From positions 124,001 through 188,000 of the forward strand of contig NC_084721.1 in the NCBI RefSeq assembly GCF_033807575.1: DNA of 64,000 bases, given 5' to 3'. Below, in pieces: positions 53,701-63,154 of this stretch. Within the stretch, counting starts at the first letter, position 1; every line of letters starts with the position of its first letter. Both the position numbers and the translations under genes were made by a program. The notes below the pieces were generated by a model. The model saw nothing but the letters and a program-made list of their open reading frames with translations, did no database searches and was not told the origin of the DNA. This stretch comes from Cydia pomonella. Taxonomy: Eukaryota > Arthropoda > Insecta > Lepidoptera > Tortricidae.

Positions 53701-54702
53701 ACTGCTACCCGGTGGACAGAGCTATACGCACTTAAGGACGCCACCGCGGAAGCCTGTGCGGTGATTCTCGTCGAGGAGTATTTTATGCGTTTTGGTCTAC
53801 CTCGTCGAGTCATTTCGGACAATGGTGTTCAATTCATATCCGCAGTTATGCGTCAGTGCATGGCAGCTCTAGGGATAAAACAGAATCTTGCCCCGTTATA
53901 TCACCCAGAAGCTAACCCTGCGGAACGCAAGAACCGAGACATGAAACCGATGTTGGCACAGCTCGTGGAAGAAGACCACACTTCTTGGCCACGAAAATTA
54001 CCGGTGATTCGGTTCGCCTTGAATAGTGCAAGATGCCGCACTACAGGGAAATCACCTGCTTATTTGACTTTCGGCAGGGAAATGCGGTCACCCACAGAGG
54101 TCATCCATGACCTTCGTGCTATCTTGGGTAAAGATAACTTTGTCCCACAGATAACTCCGTATCTCCAATCGTTTTTAAACTCGTTATCAGGGATTCGGGA
54201 ACGTGTGGAGATCCAACAAGATAAAGCGAAGGAGTATGCCGATGCGTCGCGCCGGCCTTCAGAGGAATTTGAGGTAGGTGACTTGGTCCTCCTTAAGTCG
54301 CATCTGCTCAGTAACACGTTCAAGGATGTAACTGCAAAGTTTCTCCCACGTCGCGATGGACCGTACGTCATAACAGAGAAGGTTAGCCCTACAACGTATA
54401 CAATCGCTAGCACCGACCAACCTGATATTTCTCTCGGAAGATACCACACTCAGGACCTTACTCGTTACCGAGGTAACGACGGCGATACCCCAAGACCTGT
54501 TGTTCCTAAGAGGAATCGTGGACGTCCACCTAATACTGATAGGAATGATAGGGTACTAGTCCAGGAGCGGGGGCGTTCTCCAGGACTAGAGGGGGAGCAT
54601 ATAGCAAACCGCGTAGATGACACCAACGGTCAAACGTCTACCGCGTTCAAATTACCCGCGCGCGCCTCTCGCGGACAACTCCCGGCGCGCTACACGGAGT
54701 AG
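50752..54702 (+). CDS. Gag-protease-integrase polyprotein lacking RT/RNase H
   Basis: 1316 codons from ATG at 50752 (MPPKTKK). A frame 11 codons longer starts with TTG and is not preferred. Residues 89-245 form a retrotransposon Gag capsid-like region (FSGQPQESVEAFID; ATWWQG; SFKELLRRARSVEDSF). A P/T/A-rich segment leads to a CCHC knuckle C332-X2-C335-X4-H340-X4-C345. Residues 349-574 are a Cys/Asn/Ser-rich linker. The aspartic protease spans about 597-701, with D615-T-G-A and LLGIDFL. At 784-789 PPIAV joins NVVADTLSRP, so RT and RNase H are absent. The integrase follows: zinc-binding H894, H901, C931, C934; catalytic D963, D1023, E1058 (34 residues between the last two); and a GPY module at 1203. 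Residues from about 1284 to the stop are encoded by the 3' LTR. The product would be a nucleocapsid and integrase precursor. No internal stop or frameshift is present. Confidence 0.9.
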   Translation: MPPKTKKAASTEPSTDDKQNGGVGEICEESAVTTAMADMTMFSTQNVQNIIETLQRSQTEALKELLQSVSSRTTSCTAQGQGTLTGCKTTFSGQPQESVEAFIDAVDAYSECAQVSDTNVLRGLAYLLKENAATWWQGVKQQITSWQQAKENLISAYGDRRPPHRIYIEIFSSPQQTENTDVFVARIRSLFARLPEGDISEKAQLDMTYGLLSSRIRKRLRREDVASFKELLRRARSVEDSFDEGERKQTPPQAANRAVTSNQRAPPASTTTACTGTSHASGAPAATAPQSSALAQPRTPPTPTQPAVAQGPGTGITTTVADASVKKQRPVCAYCRRFGHSKDQCRKLMNSGESTSNNNTANSANVRPISETSDISFYSVDFNSCNVDSKNRTQNTYFSMGDTCSNLSLIPHSNKVENGTTHHCYEYDVPRSNMIPACTTTATTGEKCLHSFVPKAVKNITCATNSLQTTNPHSCNEQFRCRGPLSSITVPTCSSNYSVISSEDARKCSMTDSREQNELYLTNGRNSILCVNNNNRPCNNNEYSPFASKCINPSNSGDVTEVDTFFGADCGKISDDELIYLYMTYVDGDCETVGRTTRPIFNIEILGVKGTGLVDTGAKRCVAGHTLYAILLRRNHLLRTITRNIKLADGVSRAMEVLVTILEVRLEQEIVKIPFLIFPYATNNETLLGIDFLTAAGVDIDFLELVWCFSRNRTVQYKLCFEPTSPSVTCATTNVLRDDEGSHLTPAERQALAGVLTRHAHVFTPGGAPTPYAEHRIETGEHPPIAVQNVVADTLSRPVCSGDSREDCGVCSVVVDLPTKNPAELRREQLADPEVERIVKEVEGSNEVASRRWTERGYLMEQGVLYRYNPDSDSETPQLVIPISLRAEILKECHDSPVAGHPGVDRTYQKIAQLYYFTGMRRIITDYVKACIHCQRYKAINTKPPGLLQTPLMNQRNEVLAMDLFGPLPLGDQGERWIFLVEDTATRWTELYALKDATAEACAVILVEEYFMRFGLPRRVISDNGVQFISAVMRQCMAALGIKQNLAPLYHPEANPAERKNRDMKPMLAQLVEEDHTSWPRKLPVIRFALNSARCRTTGKSPAYLTFGREMRSPTEVIHDLRAILGKDNFVPQITPYLQSFLNSLSGIRERVEIQQDKAKEYADASRRPSEEFEVGDLVLLKSHLLSNTFKDVTAKFLPRRDGPYVITEKVSPTTYTIASTDQPDISLGRYHTQDLTRYRGNDGDTPRPVVPKRNRGRPPNTDRNDRVLVQERGRSPGLEGEHIANRVDDTNGQTSTAFKLPARASRGQLPARYTE
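54588..54597 (+). other. Polypurine tract
   Basis: AGAGGGGGAG ends 2 bp before the 3' LTR, the normal position for plus-strand priming. Because the frame runs through it, it also encodes residues of the polyprotein tail. Confidence 0.75.
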
Positions 54703-54996
54703 AGCGAAAGCCATCTATCTCACTCTAACGTTAGGAGTAGTAATGTCGTCCCGCTCCCGCGCAACAGCATGGCGGCGGGTTCTGTCTTGTCGGTCGACAC
54801 ACTCTATCGCGCTCTCGATAAACTTGTTAAAATAATTAATGTAAAACTGTAGATTAACTGATTATTGGGCTTAAATCTCTAAATTGTGTGTAAAGTAACC
54901 TGTGAGTGTACGGATTGTTGTGTTAGTGGTCAAATAGACTGATTCTAAACCTACACGTCTCTGTTATTTCATCAATCCCTGAGAAACCCTCTCATA
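54600..54996 (+). repeat. 3' long terminal repeat
   Basis: 397 bp, no difference from 50274-50670 found by reading. The polyprotein stop TAG lies inside it at 54700-54702, so about 33 C-terminal residues come from LTR sequence. Confidence 0.92.
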
Positions 54997-55000
54997 CGCT
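54997..55000 (+). repeat. Target site duplication of LTR element, right
   Basis: CGCT, the pair of 50270-50273. Confidence 0.85.
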
Positions 55001-55021
55001 CAAATTTGCACCACGAAGAGA

Positions 55022-55125
55022 TACTTAGAGTCGGGCCAAGCTGACTCTGCATGGCTTTCTACGAAAATAGGATGTTTATAATGACATCCCCATACTTTGT
55101 TCTGTTCAAATCTTCAGTGTATCAA
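55022..55125. mobile_element. MITE, AGAGTCGGGCCAAG/ACAAAGT family, copy 2
   Basis: TTAGAGTCGGGCCAAGCTGA, CTCTGCATGGC on the left and ATGACATCCCCATACTTTGT, TCTGTTCAAAT on the right correspond to 38463-38585, with the centre diverged. It starts about 25 bp right of the LTR element. Confidence 0.5.
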
Positions 55126-55339
55126 AGGTCAAGTCAGTAATTGATATCAAATCAGTATTAAGTATGTCAAGTCAGAATCCGCCTCTTAAGCTCATGTAGC
55201 GTAAAATCAGTTCTGATCGCGTTATTTAATTTCGTTACCTGCGATGATTGTTCCGCTGAATGTTTTGACGGCTGCAACGGTACATTGGGTCCATTATTCC
55301 GCCATGTCGACTGTCTGCCTGTCGACCGCCATGTCAGCA

Positions 55340-55393
55340 GGCCGATTCGAACATGCACTCACATAGAATGATATTTGAATCATGTTATTTAGT
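55340..55393. mobile_element. Left half of a split MITE
   Basis: AGGCCGATTCGAACATGCAC, ATGATATTTGAATCATGTTA, TTTAGT. The right half resumes at 56086 with TTTAGTTATTGTGCGTCTCG. An unsplit relative at 57562-57724 has TTATTTAGTTATCGTGCG across the same point. TTTAGT at both edges (55388-55393 and 56086-56091) looks like the target duplication of the interrupting insertion. Confidence 0.7.
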
Positions 55394-55700
55394 AGTAGTA
55401 GTAGTAATCTATTGTACATAGGTTTACATAAAATTTACAGAAATAGTTACAAAGAAGATTTGCAGAAATAGAAATAAGTAAAAAGGCGAACTTATCCCTA
55501 TAAGGGATCTCTTCCAGCTAACTTTCGAGTATATGAGGGAAGAATTCAAATTAGATAGAGAAACTTACGGAATGCACAATAACATTTTAAAAGTAAACTA
55601 GGTAACCAAATTGTACAAAAGTAAATAACATTATAAATTAAAATACATACCAACGTATATAAACAAATACTTTTTTTTTAAACATATATTACATTTTTTT
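55394..55700 (-). mobile_element. CR1-like LINE tail with (AGT)n end
   Basis: Starts with (AGT)n then AATCTATTGTACATAGGTTT, and contains AAGGCGAACTTATCCCTATA, AGGGATCTCTTCCAGCTAAC. The layout (microsatellite, low-complexity 3' part, then a short conserved block) resembles the CR1-like tail at 41695. It lies on the minus strand inside the split MITE. Confidence 0.45.
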
Positions 55701-55717
55701 TTAAATATCTCAGTACA

Positions 55718-56080
55718 TGGACCCGGGTATGTCCTTTAAACTACGGCCAAAAGAGAGGTATGGGCATTGTGAATGTCATCTCGCTTTGTGTGGTAGGGCA
55801 CAGCATCAGCACAGCGGATGTCATTCCAGATCTAGAGCACAGCCCAACTGGGGAAGTACCTCCACCTTACAGAAAACCGCAGCCAAATCACAAGATCCTA
55901 CTCATAGTGTGTTGTTCCTGCCGGTGAGTAATGCTGCCAGAGCTCAACGAGGGTGCGGGGTGTTAGAGTCGGCAACGCGCATGTAACACCTCTGAAGTTG
56001 CAGGCGTCCATAGGCTACGGTAACTGCTTACCATCAGGCGGGCCGTATGTTCGTTTGCCACCGACGTAGTATAAAAAAAG
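55718..56080 (+). mobile_element. LINE tail, GTCGGTGGCAAACAAGC family, plus copy
   Basis: The left end is GGACCCGGGTATGTCCTTTA, followed by AGAGAGGTATGGGCATTGTG, CTGGGGAAGTACCTCCACCT and CCTGCCGGTGAGTAATGCTG. The right end is TTGCCACCGACGTAGTATAA with poly(A). It is one of the two longest copies and sits on the right side of the composite insertion in the split MITE. Confidence 0.65.
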
Positions 56081-56085
56081 TACAG

Positions 56086-56218
56086 TTTAGTTATTGTGCG
56101 TCTCGCACGCACCTTTACATGTCCGTACAAGTAAGAGAGAAATGCGCGATAACTAAATATTAAATAATATAATTCAAATTTAATATCGTTCTGATGTGAG
56201 TGCTCGCTCGAACTGGCC
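56086..56218. mobile_element. Right half of the split MITE
   Basis: TTTAGTTATTGTGCGTCTCG through GCGCGATAACTAAATATT to GTGAGTGCTCGCTCGAACTG and GGCC. The end is inverted relative to AGGCCGATTCGAACATGCAC at 55340, giving the terminal inverted repeats of one element interrupted by 692 bp. Confidence 0.7.
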
Positions 56219-56691
56219 TGTTTGTCATGTCGGCTGTGTCCGCTCCCTTCACCGGTGAACTCGTAAACTTAACACTGAACTGATTATGATAATGCACGAA
56301 TGAATGAACCCATTATTGATTGCGGTTAAACTCGGAGTTGTGAGAAAATTATTACCTTTAAATATAACGTGCTTCTTGTGAAGGTTATCCTGGTGAATTG
56401 TTGTTTTAATCAATTTAGTCACTACTACAACGCCCCTTGTTATATTATTTTGGTAGGTGTATTGTGTAGGTATATAATTATATATTATAGAGAACTGGCT
56501 GAATAAATGCAATAAACAGACAAACAGAGGAACAGAAATGTAAGAAACACTTGCTTGTGTCACAAGAACTTCTATGTCTGGTAATAAATGACCAGAAATA
56601 ATCCCGTCAAAAATGTGATTATTTTACATTAGATAAGTGTGCTCTAATTGCCAATTGTACTTTTGATAGTACAGTCATCAACATTTTACTT
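56219..56691. other. Unannotated stretch
   Basis: AT-rich, no elements recognised. A 104-codon minus frame (56249-56563) is low in complexity and has no domain. Confidence 0.3.
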
Positions 56692-56880
56692 TTTTTTTTT
56701 TTATACTACGTCGGTGGCAAACAAGCATACGGCCTGCCTGATGGTAAGCAGTCTCCGTAGCCTATGTACACCTGCAACTCCAGAGGAGTTACATGCGCGT
56801 TGCCGACCCTAACCCCACCCCCCTCGTTGAGCTCTGGCAACCTTACTCACCGGCAGGAACACAACACTATGAGTAGGGTC
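56692..56880 (-). mobile_element. LINE tail, GTCGGTGGCAAACAAGC family, truncated
   Basis: Poly(T) at 56692-56701, then ATACTACGTCGGTGGCAAAC through CCGGCAGGAACACAACACTA to GAGTAGGGTC, where identity with the longer copies stops abruptly. It is very similar to 45405-45600, so fairly recent. Confidence 0.65.
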
Positions 56881-57119
56881 AACTTAATGAATATTCGATT
56901 TGTTTGTATTGTCTTCCATTATGAGGGCATTGTCTGACTCTAATATCAAATATTTTATTATATACAACTCTACTTACTAATAATGCATGCAATAGAACTC
57001 GGCCCAATCCAACACGAAAGTGAATTAAAGCTTGTAATATGATCTCGCTGGTCAAATATCAATTTATGGGGGATACTATATCTTATGCTTACACCTGTTA
57101 ATTAAAATCGTTCAGGGAT

Positions 57120-57280
57120 AAGGCTGCCTTTCCACTGAGGTAGAGATGAGAGGAAACGTGTGGGAATCAACCGATAGCATTGGTTCTCTTCTCCTCGCCG
57201 CTGGATTAGGTACATCCAATGCTATTGATTGATTCGCGCAAGTCTCCTCTCATCACCGCCTCAGGTGGGAACGCAGCCTT
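57120..57280. mobile_element. MITE with AAGGCTGCCTTTCCACTGAG ends
   Basis: AAGGCTGCCTTTCCACTGAG and CAGGTGGGAACGCAGCCTT, with inner GATGAGAGGA and TCCTCTCATC, form arms of about 38 bp with several mismatches. The length is 161 bp. Overlapping 106- and 66-codon frames that begin inside it are not credible genes. Confidence 0.65.
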
Positions 57281-57561
57281 GCGCCGCCACGTACAAGCTC
57301 GACGACAATACCCGAATAGCCAAAGACAGGCCCACTGCCGCCGTCGCCGCGCCCGAGGCGTTACCATTGTGCGCACAACGGATTGTGATCGCCACTTTTA
57401 TTATTATTACTACAATGAACTGCCTCTAATCATAATTATAATCTATTTGTTGCATTGTGCTTACATTCTTCTACATCGAGTTAAAGGCCAATTTGTATTA
57501 CAGAGAAAAATGAGCGATTTGATCGTATTTGGATTGTGAACCGTGGGAGGTGGGAGGCTAT

Positions 57562-57724
57562 CAGGCCAATTCCAACGTGCACTGACAGTCTGACATCAGA
57601 ATGATATTTAAAACATGTTATTTAGTTATCGTGCGTCTCGCCCGCGCCAATACATGTACGCATAATTATGAACGAAACGCATGATAACTGAATTCTAATG
57701 TAAGTGTACGTTCGAATTACCCTG
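57562..57724. mobile_element. MITE, GTGTACGTTCGAATTGG family, unsplit copy
   Basis: CAGGCCAATTCCAACGTGCA on the left and TGTACGTTCGAATTACCCTG on the right. The inner TTATTTAGTTATCGTGCGTC and GCATGATAACTGAATT fold back. It serves as the reference for the split copy at 55340-56218. Confidence 0.7.
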
Positions 57725-59872
57725 AATATTTGCGCGATGAGTGACGAGACGCCTACGCAGGTTTTTTTGATATATGACTTTTGTAAATTGACTATCATTA
57801 AAACTAAATTCGTTACCTTCTAAGGCTAATCAGATCAATGACTCTATAAAAGATTGATGTAAAAAATTAAGTAAATGTAAGCGAGATATAAAAGTGGCAT
57901 GAAATTAAGCAACTAATTACAGATCATTAATTGAATAATTAAAGCGACACAGAAATTAATTCGGTTGGCAACCGTCGTGCGCCGACGCGCGTAGTGATGT
58001 GTCGTAATCGGGAATGTTCCCGAGAATATTCCCAACTCAAACCAATGTTAGGTTGGTTAGGTTATCAAGTACTTAAATTTAAAAATACTAGAATAAGTTT
58101 TCAAATAGGTATATGGTTTAAGTAGGTATCATTCTTTGTTTTAAATAGCGGTGGTATCCAGTTCATAATCATATTTCTTATAAAACTTTATCGGACACTA
58201 GACGGACTAGGGTTAAATCAAAATACAAAACAACCAGTACCTATCATAATAAACATTTAGGCAAATATTTACAATAAATTTATTTATTTATTTATGAGAT
58301 CCAACATTAAGATATTGTTCCCAAATTATCATCATATTAAATTCCCTTATTTAGTAAATATTCCCAGGAACCATCCCATCAGTCCCATAGCTACAAGCAA
58401 GCATCACAAACATCTGCTCAACGACAGGGCGATAAAGCCAGGTCATACCATTACAATCAATACTACATTTCTATGTAAATCACTGTATTGGATCGCTGAA
58501 TGGGCTCATAGAATACGACGTTACGACGTTCCAGTCTGCGTTCATTGACCAATTATATACCTTACTGCAATGAGATACGGTGTACTTAAGGTCTGTTAAA
58601 AGTGTTGTTAGTACAGCGATGCGATCGCATGCTCGACCAATTATGAGGCGTTGTTGCATGTATCCGTATCGCATCTAGGAGTCTATCTAACACATAATGA
58701 GGATGTACTTTACTTCCTAGAATTGGCAAAAACTGTTTGTTTTTCACTGAATATTAAGTAACAGCTGTTGACAAAAAAGTAAGCTGGGTAGATTTTAACA
58801 AAATGAACAGGAATTGAAATCTATGAAAGCTCAGTCAATGAGTTCTCTGCTGAGGGCGACAAATTGACGAGTATATTAACAAAGAGAAGCATTTTATATA
58901 TATTACCATTAGTTATAGGTAATACATGGGTATATAATTAAGTGTTTTCGTATTATTTACAAATATTACTAATAATGACATGTTTTAGTATAAGTGTATT
59001 ATGCGCTCCACTCGCTATTAATTTAATGTCATTATATTGTCATTACTTTCAAAATTTGCAAACTATTGAATAACTTTCCGTCATTTTTTCTGTAATTCTT
59101 TATTCCACTATTACAATACAATGTATTTGTGCGAATACATTAAATATTATTCCATTGACATTAATTCTATACTTAAACAAAAATTCTTTCATTACTATCA
59201 CCACACTCTAATTAATCATGTAATTACTTAAAAGTATGTAATGTCAATATTCATTATAGCGTCTGGCCTGTATTTTATATAAGCGATTTTTTCCTTGTGT
59301 GTAAAACATTAATCAGCCTGTGGAATGTAAAATGCGCTCGAAAATATAAACATATTGAATACTGAATAACTTTTTACGAACTAAATTAAAAAGAAAACTG
59401 GATTTTAATAAGTGACATTTATATGTAAAAGAGTAAACGCAACGGAAAACGCAACGTACATGCAACGGAGAACTCTCTATTTTTAGGCTAGAATCAACAA
59501 TAATTATTTAAGGTGGATGAAATACATATTATTTATAAAAAATCCTAATTGAATAGAACACAGACTTTCACTTACTTTTATATTGTACTCTGTATTGTGT
59601 TCGTTTTATCTTTTCATCTGTTTTGTTTGAATAGCATTTGTACTTTGTCTTCTAAGATGTATTTATCTTCCTATCTCTTTTGTTTGTTATTGTACGTAGT
59701 ACAATAAAGTGATCTTATAAAACATTCCTATTTTTTCACACAGAACTCATATAGGTACTTTTTTAGTAATTCTACTAACTTTACTTTAACTATGTACTTT
59801 TTTAAGAAATTAAAAAATTAGAGTGTGTATAATATATTCCGTGTCAGCTAAACCATTTATTTTTAACTGCAC
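57725..59872. other. Unannotated AT-rich stretch
   Basis: A TTTATTTATTTATTTATGAG run near 58277 may be the 3' edge of an old minus-strand LINE. GCAACGG-type words repeat at about 59436-59467. No gene was recognised. Confidence 0.3.
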
Positions 59873-59990
59873 CGAGGTCAGATGGCAGTCGCTTTCGTAA
59901 AAACTAGCGTGCGCCAGTTTTTGGGATTAGTTGCCAAGTGGACCCCAGGCTTCCATGAGCCGCGGTAAAAAGCCGGGGCAACGCCTGGAA
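59873..59990 (+). repeat. HaSE-like SINE 3' body fragment
   Basis: GGCAGTCGCTTTCGTAAAAA, TTTTGGGATTAGTTGCCAAG, TGGACCCCAGGCTTCCATGA and GCCGCGGTAAAAAGCCGGGG match the body of 7287-7618 in order. The tRNA-like head is missing. Confidence 0.65.
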
Positions 59991-61866
59991 TATGATCTGC
60001 GTTGATTAAGATAATATCAAAGCTTGTTAATGTCATTAACGAAATAAGACGTTTACGAGCACACTTCACACTTGGTTATTGCCAAGCCTGCGTAGTTGGC
60101 TTGCTCCGAATTTAGCCCATGCTATCCCCGTATCTCGCTTAGCCATTTCTGCAGTTGACTGTACTTATATAGGTATGAAGTTTTTGTGTATTCGCTGGCT
60201 ACCTCATCATTCAATGATCCTTGTATTGACACAGCGCGCAAACTCATCGCGACACAATCTGTCGCTCGATCTATGGCGCGGGCGCAGGGCTCATTCGACA
60301 TGTTTCTTGGCAGCTCGTGACATCGCCAATTCTTATTACAACTCGAAATCGACCATAGCTGAAATATTTATGGATAACATCATATATTTCATCAGCATAA
60401 TGAGTGAATGCAATTAAAATATATTATAAGTTCAAATACACGTTTGTTTCAATCCAATTTGTAATCGATGTTTAATGTCTAGTTTTCATCAGAACATTTA
60501 GTATAATAACAATGAAAATCAAAGCAAACTAATGATTACTTCTGTGAGCTGAGAAATAAAATGTTCAATATTTATTTATAGCTAATGTGAATATTAAAAA
60601 TGTTTCTTACACCCAAAACCGAGAGTTGAGCTTAATCGATCGATTAATATTGTATATATGTACCTATTTTTATTTATTTATATTGTTTATTATGAGAAAC
60701 ATTATTTTTCTTATGTTTACAATAACAAATTATTAGAGTAAAATGTAAATATAAAAACTAATTAGAAACTAAAAATCTTATGTATGTTGTTGTGTAATCA
60801 TATTGTTTATTTATGTTTATAATTGTACCTTAACAGCTAGAACCACAGCGGCACAAATTAGGCGATAGTAATACTTATACATTGAGTACAAAAGTGTTTA
60901 CATTACCACATTATATAATACTACTTACAGGCATATCTCGCTCAATTATATATAAACGGTTCAGTACGCTGAGCTGAACTGAGCTGAGATTTTCGGGAGA
61001 TAAATAATATCAATTGCTACTCATTTACCTAATTCCCTTAGATATTTTTGATGATGCCTCCAAGTCAAATGCTTGCCATGTCACAAGCAATTATTTAACT
61101 TCATGAACACGGCTCAAAGGCGAGCTCATACGAGTTTGTAAAGCCATTAATAAACACGACCGGAGATTGATCGCAGCTCAAATAATTGTTGTTCGCCGCT
61201 CGATTCGGCTTTCAAATAAACGATAAATTTTATGTGCACCGATTAATTTACAAAATGGAGGCAATGAAATGTGTCAAACTGCCGAACTGCGCGCATCAAA
61301 TCAGATCTCAACCTTATATTTAAGGCATTTCTGATGCCTTTTATGGTTCATGAATACCATGATCAAATTTGGATCGTTGAGGATAAATAACATTAAAAAC
61401 CTATAAATTGGAAATACAAAACATGCAGTGATAAAGCTGATGAATACTCGAGGATACAAATAGTTGTTTATTATTTTGAGTCAAGTTAAGTCTCTAATGA
61501 ATACATTAATAATTATATTATGATCCATTAATTTATATTTCGATCATGTAATGTACAGTTTTGGCTCACAGTAGCAAGGTTTAAGAACTGACTATAATAC
61601 CTACTTGGTGGGTATTTTCTTATGAGCGGAACATAGAATTATCCACGGATCCACAGATACGGGATTAGTGTTCGTTAAGACTCCAGTCCTTTAAGTCCTC
61701 TGCTTTAAGGTTCGACTCAGTTTTTCAGATCCTTATAATGAAGTCGAAATTCGAAACTTGACTCCTTTCAACTTGAAAGAGACCCGATTATGTTGTAGGG
61801 GCTTAAGTCTTTTGCAGAGGACTATAATTTTTTGAAAAAAAATAACAAAAATAATAAAATATATTC
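59991..61866. other. Unannotated stretch, partly conserved-looking
   Basis: Includes the exact GC 12-mer at 60275-60286 and a stretch at about 61070-61330 with dense homeodomain-like ATTA words (AATTATTTAAC, CATTAATAAACACG, GATTAATTTAC) and little repeat content. It may be regulatory, but nothing decides this. A 112-codon frame at 60079-60417 has no domain. Confidence 0.3.
60275..60286 (+). repeat. GC-rich 12-mer, exact copy 4
   Basis: GGCGCGGGCGCA, context CTATGGCGCGGGCGCAGGGC. It lies 15 kb or more from the other exact copies. Confidence 0.6.
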
Positions 61867-62037
61867 TCCGCGGTGGCGAAGTGGCCTAAGGGTTCACGCC
61901 TTAACCGCCAGCCGTAGCTAAAACGCCGGTTCAAAATTTCAAATCCGGCCTTCACCACGGGAGACTTTGCCACTTTTTCATATATGTGACTTGTTTCAGA
62001 TTATAATTTGTATATAGCAGTGTGAATAAATAAACAC
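61867..62037 (+). mobile_element. tRNA-derived SINE, third family
   Basis: The A box TGGCCTAAGGG (61882-61892) matches the Pol III consensus. The B-box region is GGTTCAAAATTTC (61928-61940), apparently disturbed by a small duplication, since a cleaner TTCAAATCC follows at 61938-61946. The body CACGGGAGACTTTGCCACTT and TGTGACTTGTTTCAGATTAT ends in GTGAATAAATAAACACAAAT. It is not a tRNA gene. Confidence 0.55.
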
Positions 62038-63003
62038 AAATCAATACATTTGATAAAAGTAATTTGACTTGTTTCCAAAAGTTATGTCAAAATTCATAGG
62101 TTTGATACATCATACTATTTGACGGAGAAATAATTGAGGGAGGTGTCTTTTTTGGAAGCTCCCGTCTTTTTGAGTTGCGCTTAAAAAGACTCAATAAAGG
62201 AATCGACTCGTAACAGCGAATCAAGTTTTAAAATTTAGACTCAAAATACTTAATTTCCTACCAACACTATATCTACGGCATGCTTCGTGTTTTCGTGTAA
62301 CCTGTGAAATGTCCAAATTAATTGCTTAAATGAAATTAACCTGCGTCATCGTTAATATTTTAACCGTTTTTCACCCGTATTATAAAGACATAAGCTCTCT
62401 CAGCGGTCAAGTTGTTATATCTCTCGGCACATAAATACGGTGTTAATTTACATAGACAAACAGCGGCGCAGGCGATGGTATCGTGTTCTCCGAAAAGCAA
62501 TTAATTGTTGGAAGCGGAAATGCCGCTGTTCGGAGTTCGAGTCTAGAACAATTGGATGTCAACTTGGATTTTATTTATTTTTTTGAGTTAGGCAACTGCC
62601 TATAAGGCCGACCCTGATGGTCAAAAATCAGTGGCATTTTATATAATTACTTTTTATATTAACTAATCATCTAATCAACGACAATTATAATGTTATTCTT
62701 GATATAATGGTCATAGGGTCATATTTACTTTTCTTCTAACAGCCGCCATATTCAAATTGCCGTAATTATCTTATAGTATAAAACATATTACTTATTAGTT
62801 GTAACTAGTGATAATATGATATAATTGTAGCTATCTCTGTTTGACCCTATATGGTTGACTGGTAAATACTTAATTCCACCATTTGTACATATTATATATA
62901 GAGTAGAAAAAACCGTTCTCGAAAAATACAAAAAATGAGTAAACATTCGGTCATGTTCCTTATCACACACAGACAACAGGTTGAAGTGTCTCAAACGACC
63001 ACT
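62038..63003. other. Unannotated stretch
   Basis: AAAAAGACTC and GACTC words recur on both sides of the SINE (about 61678-61830 and 62160-62250). The SINE may have landed in an older repeat that I cannot name. Confidence 0.3.
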
Positions 63004-63088
63004 ATTCGATATGGATTAGATATGTCAGTGTCAAAAGTAACGTTTCTTCAAACATTAACGTCACTTCGTCAAAGTTCGAATCCGGCCG
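63004..63088. repeat. MITE, GATTCGAACTTTAAGATACG family, copy 3 (truncated)
   Basis: GATATGGATTAGATATGTCA, GTGTCAAAAGTAACGTTTCT and AAAGTTCGAATCCGGCCG match copies at 16343 and 18691. The left terminus is lost. Confidence 0.6.
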
Positions 63089-63154
63089 AAAGTCAATTCA
63101 ATCTCAGGTTTATACTTGGCATAAGTCAGCGGTTTACAAGCATTTGGTCACTTT

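Larger units (their letters stand above)
50274..54996 (+). mobile_element. RT-less Ty3/Gypsy-like LTR retrotransposon
   Basis: 4723 bp: 5' LTR, PBS-like site, one gag-pro-int frame, polypurine tract, 3' LTR, flanked by CGCT duplications. The LTRs read as identical, so insertion is recent. Integrase-side features (HHCC, D,D,E, GPY) place it in Ty3/Gypsy. No env-like frame is present. The RT and RNase H region that should lie between protease and integrase is gone at about 53107-53118, without breaking the frame. The element cannot copy itself alone; it would need RT in trans. It is compositionally GC-richer than its flanks. Confidence 0.9.

Noticed and set aside
53100..54600. Envelope gene (errantivirus-like)
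   Set aside because: No frame follows integrase. The polyprotein ends in the 3' LTR and no signal peptide or membrane-spanning segment is present.
50274..54996. Domesticated host Gag-integrase gene
   Set aside because: Identical flanking LTRs, a PBS-like site, a polypurine tract and a 4-bp target duplication show a recent transposon insertion. Domestication would need absence of LTRs or conservation across species.
57219..57539. 106-codon plus-strand protein with a poly-Tyr run
   Set aside because: It starts inside a MITE and crosses an AT-rich (TTA)n segment; the Tyr and Ile runs are translation of low-complexity DNA.
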